Below are positions 1 to 5,730 of a stretch of 16,454 bases of DNA, piece by piece. A program made the position numbers and the translations under genes. Where the stretch lies: positions 1 to 16,454 of the forward strand of contig JAEZCR010000276.1 in NCBI GenBank assembly GCA_023433465.1. The letters are read 5' to 3'. Below the pieces are notes generated by a model. That model saw only the letters and a program-made list of their open reading frames with translations. It had not been told where the DNA came from and made no database searches. The number at the start of each line of letters is the position of its first letter. Within the stretch, counting starts at the first letter, position 1. Origin of the DNA: Pseudomonadota bacterium (GTDB lineage: Bacteria; Pseudomonadota; Gammaproteobacteria; Steroidobacterales; Steroidobacteraceae).

Positions 1-22
1 CTCGAGCAGCGCTCGCCGCCAT

Positions 23-56
23 CGCCGCTTATCCCGGCTTTTCCGTGCCAGGCACC
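23..56 (-). repeat. 34-bp dispersed repeat, left copy (inverted relative to the right copy)
   Basis: Read on the minus strand this 34-bp element begins GGTGCCAGGCACGGAA and ends AAGCGGCG. It matches 16421-16454 at 31 of 34 positions, in opposite orientation. Its core GTGCC-A-GGCAC is an 11-bp odd palindrome. It starts 3 nt after the TAA stop of the MOSC gene, reading away from that gene. There is no U-rich tail, so a standard intrinsic terminator is not supported. A REP-like dispersed element is my inference. The rest of bases 1-59 shows no gene. Confidence 0.75.
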
Positions 57-59
57 TTC

Positions 60-884
60 TTACTTCCAGGCGATTTCGAAATCCTGGCCGACGTGGAGTG
101 TCGCGCCGATGCCTTGCGCGGGGATCACGTTCTGGCCGAATAACACGCCGCGCAGTTCGGGGTCGAAGCGGTACTTCTTGAGGGTCGCGAGGGGTTCTTC
201 GCCATCGCGCTCGCCGGTCTGCTGATCGGTGGTCGTGATCGCGCAGCGCGCGCACGGCTTCACGATGCGCAGCGCGATGCCGTCGGCGCGCAGTTCGTGG
301 ATGCGATCCTCGTCGTACGCATCGACGCCGTCGATGACGATGTTCGGGCGGAAGCGCTCCATCGGCAGCGCCTTCGGCAGCCGCGAGTTCAGGTCCGCGA
401 GCGATGCGCGCGAGATCACGAGCATCGGATAGCCGTCGCTGAATTCGGTCACGGCCCGCGTGTCCCGGGTCCATTCCCGGCTGCATTCGCGCGGTGTGTC
501 CACATCGAACCTGACCAGCCGCAGCGGAGTTTCGAGAAAATCGGAGCACCAGCGCGCCGCGCTCTCGCCGCAGTCGATTCCGCGGCCGTTGAACTTCCAC
601 ACGGTCACGTCGCGCAGCGTCTCGCCGGCATCGCGCGGCACCACGAGTGAAGAAACACCTGGCGCGGACAACGTCAGCGCTGATGCATCGACCGAGGTCG
701 CGATCAGCGCGAGCCGTGGCAATTCACGCTGCGTCACGAACCGCCCGTTCGGGCGCACGAGCATCCAGTGCCGATCGTCCGCCAGTCCCGTCGCGTCGAT
801 GCGCGCGCGCGCCAGCGCGATGCCACGACACGACTTCACCGGATACGTATGCAGCGCGGTGATGGTGGTTCGACCGCCGTTCAC
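60..884 (-). CDS. MOSC domain-containing protein (YcbX-like, without ferredoxin domain)
   Basis: The predicted 274-residue protein has the MOSC N-terminal beta-barrel opening (YPVKSCRG, residues 14-21) and a C-terminal MOSC domain with MERFRPNIVI (about 175-184) and KPCARCAITTTDQQTGER (209-226). MOSC proteins such as YcbX and mARC bind molybdenum cofactor and reduce N-hydroxylated compounds. One cysteine of the CxRC motif is the likely Mo ligand by family analogy. E. coli YcbX is about 369 residues and carries a C-terminal 2Fe-2S domain; this one ends after the MOSC domain, so it would need a separate electron donor. The GTG start at 884 overlaps the kdsB stop as GTGA, which suggests translational coupling, and places the first family motif at the usual distance. 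An open frame continues upstream of the GTG but only as an out-of-frame shadow of kdsB. It is the last gene of the run. The substrate cannot be told from sequence. Confidence 0.88.
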   Translation of the reverse strand: MNGGRTTITALHTYPVKSCRGIALARARIDATGLADDRHWMLVRPNGRFVTQRELPRLALIATSVDASALTLSAPGVSSLVVPRDAGETLRDVTVWKFNGRGIDCGESAARWCSDFLETPLRLVRFDVDTPRECSREWTRDTRAVTEFSDGYPMLVISRASLADLNSRLPKALPMERFRPNIVIDGVDAYDEDRIHELRADGIALRIVKPCARCAITTTDQQTGERDGEEPLATLKKYRFDPELRGVLFGQNVIPAQGIGATLHVGQDFEIAWK

Positions 885-1627
885 GGCCGCACCGCGAGCG
901 CACGTTCGGCGCGCTCGAGATCGGCGGCGGTGTTGACGTCGGCCAGGGGCCGCTCGGCGGCCAGCGCCACGCGGATCTCCATGCCGTTCTCGAGCGCGCG
1001 CAGCTGCTCGAGTTTCTCGATCTGCTCGAGCCGCCCCGGCGGCAGGCTCGCCAGCCGGCGCAACGATGCAACCCGGTAGGCGTAGATGCCGATGTGCCTC
1101 AGGCACGCATCCGTCAATGTCTGCGCCGCGTCGCGATTCCACGGGATCGGCGCGCGCGAGAAATACAGCGCGCGCCCGCCCGCATCGCAGGCCACCTTCA
1201 CGTTGTTAGGGTCGTTGAACTCGGCGAACGCACCGAACTTCGCGGCGAGCGTGGCGATGTCCGCCTGCGCATGCGTGCCGAGCAGCGCGGCGACCTGGTC
1301 GATGATCACGGGCGGTATCAGCGGCTCGTCGCCCTGCACGTTCACCACGATGTCCGTGTCGCTCCAACCCCGCGCCGCGGCCACCTCCGCGATGCGATCG
1401 GTTCCGGACACGTGCGTGCGCGCGGTCATCGCGACCTCGGCGCCAAAACCTCGCGCCGCGTCCGCGATGCGCTCGTCGTCGGTGGCGATCACGACCTCCG
1501 CGGCCTGCGCGGCGCGCGCGCGCTCGTGAACCCACTGGATCATCGGCTTGCCGGCGAGCGGCAGAAGCACCTTCCCCGGCAACCGCGAGGAATCGAATCG
1601 CGCGGGAATGACGACGCGGAAGCTCAT
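881..1627 (-). CDS. kdsB: 3-deoxy-manno-octulosonate cytidylyltransferase (CMP-KDO synthetase)
   Basis: This cytoplasmic enzyme joins CTP and KDO to give CMP-KDO, the activated sugar added to lipid A in the LPS inner core. The 248-residue product has the usual family length. Visible motifs are the nucleotide-binding N-terminus PARFDSSRLPGK (8-19), GTDR (75-78), NVQGDEP (96-102) and the RHIGIYAYR segment in the second half. The ATG at 1627 was chosen because it puts the nucleotide-binding strand (SFRVVIPAR) at the very N-terminus, and because it overlaps the stop of the Trm112-like gene as ATGA. The open frame extends further upstream only as a shadow of that gene. kdsB next to lpxK, msbA and a small Trm112-like gene is a common gammaproteobacterial arrangement. 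Confidence 0.96.
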   Translation of the reverse strand: MSFRVVIPARFDSSRLPGKVLLPLAGKPMIQWVHERARAAQAAEVVIATDDERIADAARGFGAEVAMTARTHVSGTDRIAEVAAARGWSDTDIVVNVQGDEPLIPPVIIDQVAALLGTHAQADIATLAAKFGAFAEFNDPNNVKVACDAGGRALYFSRAPIPWNRDAAQTLTDACLRHIGIYAYRVASLRRLASLPPGRLEQIEKLEQLRALENGMEIRVALAAERPLADVNTAADLERAERALAVRP

Positions 1628-1815
1628 TCGCGCGCCAGCAGGGGATCGTCGGGCGTGAGGTGCTTCGCGTCTTCCTCGAGCATCATCGGCACGCCGTCCC
1701 GGATCGGAAACGCGAGGCGATCCGCGCGGCAGACCAGCACCTGCGCGGCGCGCTGGTGCTTGAGCGGCCCCTTGCACAACGGGCACGCCAGCACATCGAG
1801 CAATCTGTCATCCAT
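1624..1815 (-). CDS. Trm112-like zinc-ribbon protein (YcaR family)
   Basis: The predicted protein has 63 residues, close to the roughly 60 of E. coli YcaR. It opens MDDRLLDVLACPLCKGPL and continues with a third cysteine in VCRADRLAFPIRDGVP, the family's hallmark. Only three cysteines are present (C11, C14 and C29), so a four-cysteine zinc site is not available within one chain. Eukaryotic Trm112 activates several methyltransferases as a partner subunit; the role of the short proteobacterial form is not settled. The gene is embedded in the LPS run: its start overlaps the end of lpxK by 8 nt and its stop overlaps the start of kdsB by 4 nt. The ATG at 1815 matches the family N-terminus exactly; upstream in-frame codons read as shadow of lpxK. 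Confidence 0.9.
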   Translation of the reverse strand: MDDRLLDVLACPLCKGPLKHQRAAQVLVCRADRLAFPIRDGVPMMLEEDAKHLTPDDPLLARE

Positions 1816-2833
1816 GTTGATGAAACGCCTCGGCGCGGGTGAGGACCAGGTCGACGAGTTCGCGCGCCTCGCGCTCGCCGAACTCCGCCGTGACCGGCAC
1901 GAACCAGCATCGGTCATCGGCGAAGGCGGCGCATTTTACGGCATCTTTCTCGGTCATGATGACCGGCAGCGTATCGCCGAATTTCAGGTCTCCCGCCTTG
2001 AACGCATGGTGATCGGCGAACGGATGCTCGTGGAGCGTGAGTCCCGCGTTGCGCAACGTGTCGAAAAACCGCTGCGGATTGCCGATCGCCGCGACGGCGT
2101 GAACCCTCGAGCCGCGAAAACTCTCGAGCGGACGCGGCGCCGCGCCGCCCGACACCGGCTGCGCATCCCCGGGCCGAAGCGACATCGAAAAGTGCGTGTG
2201 ATTGACCATGCCGGGCAGCGCGAACGCGGGCGCCTTGATCGCGCCGTTGATCACGACGGCATTCACGCGCCGCAGTCGCCGCGGGCTCTCGCGCAGAGGT
2301 CCGCGCGGCAACACGCAGCCATTGCCGAAACCGCGCTGGCCGTCGATGACCGCGATCTCGCAATCGCGACGCAACGCCAGGTGTTGTAGTCCATCATCAC
2401 AGATGACGATGTCAGCTCGATCGGCGACCGCGGCCTTCGCCGCCGCCACGCGATCGCGGCCCACGTACACCGCCGCTTGCACGCGCCGCGCGAGCAGCAG
2501 CGGTTCATCGCCGACCTCCGAAGGCCGGCTGTGCATCGTCACGCGCGTGACGCCGCGCGCCCGGCCGCCGTAACCGCGCGACACCACCGCGACTTTCATG
2601 CCGGTCTCGGCGATCCGGCTCGCGAGCCAGGCGACCAGCGGCGTCTTGCCCGTGCCACCCACGGTGATGTTGCCGACGACGATGACCGGTGCGCCGATGC
2701 GCACGCGGTGGCGCAATCCGATGCGGTACAGGAAATTGCGCAGGCTCATGGCCCCGCCATACAGCCATGACAGCGGCGCGAGCCAGGCCGGCCTCGTCGA
2801 GCTGTACCAGGTGTTTTCCAGGCTCGTGCGCAT
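1808..2833 (-). CDS. lpxK: Tetraacyldisaccharide 4'-kinase
   Basis: LpxK phosphorylates the 4' position of the tetraacyldisaccharide precursor, making lipid IVA at the inner face of the cytoplasmic membrane. The 341-residue product has the usual length. It has the N-terminal membrane-associated helix with W/Y-rich sequence (about 8-30), then the Walker A region GNITVGGTGKTP (54-65), which is diagnostic for LpxK. Later segments include SRGYGGR (about 85-91), the conserved DDGLQH motif in ICDDGLQHLALRRD, and the FADHHAF region. The gene starts at ATG 2833, 21 nt after the msbA stop, and its last 8 nt overlap the Trm112-like start. msbA-lpxK pairing is typical: the kinase and the flippase act in the same pathway. 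Confidence 0.97.
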   Translation of the reverse strand: MRTSLENTWYSSTRPAWLAPLSWLYGGAMSLRNFLYRIGLRHRVRIGAPVIVVGNITVGGTGKTPLVAWLASRIAETGMKVAVVSRGYGGRARGVTRVTMHSRPSEVGDEPLLLARRVQAAVYVGRDRVAAAKAAVADRADIVICDDGLQHLALRRDCEIAVIDGQRGFGNGCVLPRGPLRESPRRLRRVNAVVINGAIKAPAFALPGMVNHTHFSMSLRPGDAQPVSGGAAPRPLESFRGSRVHAVAAIGNPQRFFDTLRNAGLTLHEHPFADHHAFKAGDLKFGDTLPVIMTEKDAVKCAAFADDRCWFVPVTAEFGEREARELVDLVLTRAEAFHQHG

Positions 2834-2854
2834 GAAACCGCGGTCGACCGCGCG

Positions 2855-4606
2855 TCAGTTCCGGAACTCGGCGCGCTTGAGGCTCGCGTACGCGCCGTCG
2901 CGCGAGACGAGCTCGGCATGCGTGCCGCGTTCGACGATGCGACCGTCTTCCATCACGACGATCTCGTCCGCGTGTTCGATGGTGGACAGGCGATGCGCGA
3001 TCACCAGCGTCGTGCGGTTGCGCATGAGCTCCACCAGCGCTTCCTGGATGCGCCGCTCGGATTCGTTGTCGAGCGCCGAAGTCGCCTCGTCGAGGATCAG
3101 GATCGGCGCGTCCTTGAGCAAGGCGCGCGCGATCGCGATGCGCTGACGCTGGCCACCTGACAACAACGCGCCGCGATCACCCACCGGCGTGTCCATGCCC
3201 TGCGGCAGATCCTTGGCGAACTCGTCGACGTAGGCGATCTGCGCGGCCTTCTCGACCGCCGCCGGATCCGGATTCTCGACACCGAACGCGATGTTGTTGC
3301 GGATCGAATCGTTGAACAGCAGCACGTCCTGGTTGACCAGCGACACGTTGCTGCGCAGGTCGCGCAGGTTGCACTCGCGCACGTCGATGCCGTCGACCAG
3401 CACCGCGCCGGAAGTGACGTCGTAGAACCGCGGCACGAGCGCGACGAGCGTCGACTTGCCCGACCCGGACCGACCGACGATCGCGATGGTTTTGCCCGCC
3501 GGCACGCGCAGGTTCACCGAATGCAGCACACCGCCCTTCTCGCTGCTGTATTCGAAACTCACGTCGCGGAATTCCAGCTCGCCTTTCACTCGCGGCAGCG
3601 GGCGTCCGGACTTCAGGTCCTCGGGCGGCTCGTCGAGTAGTTCGAAGATGCTGGCGCCCGCCGCGAGGCCCTGCTGCAGCGGCGCGAAGGAGTCCATGAG
3701 CCTTTTCAGAGGCGCGGTGGTCATCAGCGTCGCCGTGATGAACGCCATGAAATCGCCGGGTGTCATCGTGCCGGCCTGGATCTGGTGGAGCGCCACCCAC
3801 AGGATGCCGCCGAGCCCGAGCGAGGCGATGAACTGCACCACCGGATTGCTGATCGCGCGCGCCGCGATGAGCTTCATGTTGCTCTTGCGGTTGTGTTCGT
3901 TGATCTGCTCGAAATCGCGGGTTTCCGCGTCCTGCGCGTTGAACACCTTGATGACGCGGTGGCCGTCGAGCGCCTCCTTCACCGAGCTCGTGACGTCGCC
4001 CATCGAGGACTGGATGCGGCCGCTGTAGCGGCGAAACGAGCGGCTGACATTGCGGATCAGCCAGGACAGCGGCGGCGCGAGCACGAGCACGAACAGCGCG
4101 AGCTTCCAGTTCACCCACACGATCACGCACAGCAGAACGACGATGGTCAGCGTGTCGCGGATCAGCGAGGTGATGGACTTGGTGACCGCCTCCGCGACCT
4201 GCTCCACGTTGAACGTGAGGCGCGACAACAGGTGACCCGTGCCCTCGCGATCGTAGTAACGGGTCGGCAGCGCGAGATAGTGGCGAAACAGATCGCCGCG
4301 TATGGCCTTGATGACCCGCCGCCCGACCCGGCCCGGGAAGTAGACGGACATGTAATCGCCGAGGCCGCGCAACAGGAACAACACCGGGGCGCCGATCGGC
4401 ACGAGCCACAATACGCGCTCGTTCTTCTCGTAGAACGTGCCGTCGACGAACTGCTTGACGAACAACGCCAGCGTTCCGTCGGTGGCCGCGAACAGCGTCA
4501 TGCCGAGTACGCCGACGAGGAAGGTGCCGCGATACGGCCACGCATAGGAGAGCAATCGCCGATAGACCCGGCCGGGAGTCAGTTCCGAGGTCGGCGCGGC
4601 GCTCAC
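2855..4606 (-). CDS. msbA: Lipid A export ABC transporter, ATP-binding/permease protein
   Basis: MsbA is a homodimeric half-transporter that flips lipid A-core across the inner membrane. The 583-residue protein has the full family length, with a six-helix membrane domain in roughly residues 20-325 and a nucleotide-binding domain from about 340. ATPase motifs are intact: Walker A GRSGSGKST (378-386), Q-loop Q426, signature LSGGQ (482-486), Walker B ILILDE ending at D506-E507, and switch histidine H538 in AHRLS. The start is a GTG at 4606, 10 nt after the exbD stop; an ATG at 4620 is in another frame and stops after five codons. No clear Shine-Dalgarno is visible, so translation may depend on coupling to exbD. 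Assignment as MsbA rather than another half-ABC exporter rests on sequence character plus lpxK immediately downstream. Confidence 0.95.
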   Translation of the reverse strand: MSAAPTSELTPGRVYRRLLSYAWPYRGTFLVGVLGMTLFAATDGTLALFVKQFVDGTFYEKNERVLWLVPIGAPVLFLLRGLGDYMSVYFPGRVGRRVIKAIRGDLFRHYLALPTRYYDREGTGHLLSRLTFNVEQVAEAVTKSITSLIRDTLTIVVLLCVIVWVNWKLALFVLVLAPPLSWLIRNVSRSFRRYSGRIQSSMGDVTSSVKEALDGHRVIKVFNAQDAETRDFEQINEHNRKSNMKLIAARAISNPVVQFIASLGLGGILWVALHQIQAGTMTPGDFMAFITATLMTTAPLKRLMDSFAPLQQGLAAGASIFELLDEPPEDLKSGRPLPRVKGELEFRDVSFEYSSEKGGVLHSVNLRVPAGKTIAIVGRSGSGKSTLVALVPRFYDVTSGAVLVDGIDVRECNLRDLRSNVSLVNQDVLLFNDSIRNNIAFGVENPDPAAVEKAAQIAYVDEFAKDLPQGMDTPVGDRGALLSGGQRQRIAIARALLKDAPILILDEATSALDNESERRIQEALVELMRNRTTLVIAHRLSTIEHADEIVVMEDGRIVERGTHAELVSRDGAYASLKRAEFRN

Positions 4607-4616
4607 GTGGGGGCGC

Positions 4617-5045
4617 TCATTTCTTCGCGGAATCTTCGACCGTCGCGATGTTGATGCGGACGAAGCCGAGCTTGCCGAGCACGTCCATGGCCGTCACCAC
4701 GGACTGGTGCGTCGAACGTGCGTCCGCGCGCACGGTCACGGGCTTGCCACGGTCGGCGCCCGCCACCTCGACGATCGCGGCGCGCAACGTGTCGGGACTG
4801 GAATTGATGAGCTCACGGTCGTTGACGCGATACGTTCCGGCCTGTGTGACCGCGACGACGATCGGATCGGTCTTCTGTTTGCCCGTGGGCGCGAGGCTCG
4901 CCTGGGGTAGTTCGATCTTGAGCCGGCCTTCCTGCATGAAGGTCGACGACAACATGAAGAAGATGACGAGCAACAACGCGATGTCGATCAGCGGGATCAG
5001 GTTGATCTCGGGATCTTCCTTCGACTTGCTGGATTGCAGTCTCAT
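4617..5045 (-). CDS. exbD: Biopolymer transport protein ExbD/TolR family
   Basis: This is the single-span stator/rotor subunit of an ExbB-ExbD proton-driven motor. The 142-residue protein has a short charged cytoplasmic N-terminus (1-14), one membrane helix (about 16-37) and a periplasmic domain of about 100 residues. The proton-carrying aspartate of the family is present as D21 in NLIPLIDIALLL. The periplasmic part contains the expected ITV/VRAD-type strands (VTVRADARSTHQSVV). The ATG at 5045 overlaps the exbB stop as ATGA, so the two subunits are probably made in fixed ratio. No tonB or tolA gene lies nearby, so the energised partner is unknown. TolR and ExbD cannot be separated firmly from sequence alone; this placement before msbA/lpxK matches the TolQ/TolR-type pair known in Pseudomonas. 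Confidence 0.92.
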   Translation of the reverse strand: MRLQSSKSKEDPEINLIPLIDIALLLVIFFMLSSTFMQEGRLKIELPQASLAPTGKQKTDPIVVAVTQAGTYRVNDRELINSSPDTLRAAIVEVAGADRGKPVTVRADARSTHQSVVTAMDVLGKLGFVRINIATVEDSAKK

Positions 5046-5686
5046 GCCGTGCGCGCGATGCCGCCGTCACCTTCTCCGGACTGGGGCTCGACGCCCAGCG
5101 AATCGGCGAAGTTCACCGCGATCTTTTCCATGTCGACGACGATGCGTTCCACCTTGCCGCGCAGGTAGCGATGCGCGATGTACGCCGGGATCGCGACCGT
5201 GAGTCCGCCGGCCGTGCAGATCAGCGCCTCGGAAATGCCTCCCGCGAGCATGCGCGGATCGCCCATGCCGCCGAGCATCACGGCGTTGAACGCGGCGATG
5301 ATGCCCGTGACGGTGCCGAGCAGGCCTAACAACGGCGAGATGCTCGCGATGGTGCCGACGGAATTCACGAAACGCTCGAGCTCGTGCACGACATGACGGC
5401 CCACGTCCTCGACGCGTTCCATCATGATCTCGCGTCCGCGGTGGCGGTTGGCCAGCGCGGCGGCCAGCACGCGGCCCAGCGGCGAGTTCTTCTCGAGGGC
5501 CTCGATGACCTTGGGATTGACCTGGTTGCGCTCGACGAGGTCGGAGACCTTCTTGATGAGTTCCTGCGGCAGCACCCGCTTGCGCTGCAGGGTCCAGAGG
5601 CGCTCGAGGACGATACCGACCAGCACAATCGAGCAGAGAATGATCGGCGCCATGAAAGGGCCGCCGGCCTTGACGATTTCCCACAT
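5042..5686 (-). CDS. exbB: MotA/TolQ/ExbB proton channel family protein
   Basis: The 214-residue inner-membrane protein has the three-helix ExbB/TolQ pattern: TM1 about 11-31, a long cytoplasmic segment with the alpha-helical stalk (about 35-110), TM2 about 112-134 (SISPLLGLLGTVTGII) and TM3 about 153-175 (SEALICTAGGLTVAIPAYI). It would form the pentameric channel around ExbD and convert proton flow into motion of a periplasm-spanning partner. The start ATG at 5686 is preceded by a -10-like TATAGT only 8 nt away and no Shine-Dalgarno, so it may open a leaderless transcript for the LPS run. comEC ends 44 nt upstream on the same strand, so read-through from comEC is also possible. ExbB versus TolQ naming is uncertain; no tonB, tolA, tolB or pal gene is in view. 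Confidence 0.93.
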   Translation of the reverse strand: MWEIVKAGGPFMAPIILCSIVLVGIVLERLWTLQRKRVLPQELIKKVSDLVERNQVNPKVIEALEKNSPLGRVLAAALANRHRGREIMMERVEDVGRHVVHELERFVNSVGTIASISPLLGLLGTVTGIIAAFNAVMLGGMGDPRMLAGGISEALICTAGGLTVAIPAYIAHRYLRGKVERIVVDMEKIAVNFADSLGVEPQSGEGDGGIARTA

Positions 5687-5694
5687 GGGTCCGG

Positions 5695-5724
5695 ACTATA
5701 CCGGAGCGGCCCGGAAAGCGTCAC
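5695..5724 (-). promoter_or_regulatory. Candidate sigma70-type promoter of the exbB-exbD-msbA-lpxK-kdsB run
   Basis: On the minus strand GTGACG (5724-5719, four of six matches to TTGACA) is followed by an 18-nt spacer and TATAGT (5700-5695, five of six to TATAAT). The hexamer ends 8 nt before the exbB ATG, so transcription would begin at or one base from the start codon. It lies in the 44-nt gap between comEC and exbB. No terminator separates the genes. Confidence 0.55.
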
Positions 5725-5730
5725 GGCGCG

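Noticed and set aside
1093..1106. GTGCCTCAGGCAC, resembling the core of the terminal repeats
   Set aside because: It lies within conserved kdsB coding sequence, has a 3-nt instead of 1-nt centre, and lacks the flanks shared by the two terminal copies.
1094..2389. 431-codon plus-strand open frame crossing kdsB, the Trm112-like gene and lpxK antisense
   Set aside because: It is Arg/His/Asp-rich, matches no family I know, and is the expected mirror of GC-rich codon use in three well-recognised minus-strand genes.
3177..4541. 454-codon minus-strand open frame inside msbA
   Set aside because: It lies in another frame of an intact, motif-complete msbA and has low-complexity Arg/Ala composition.
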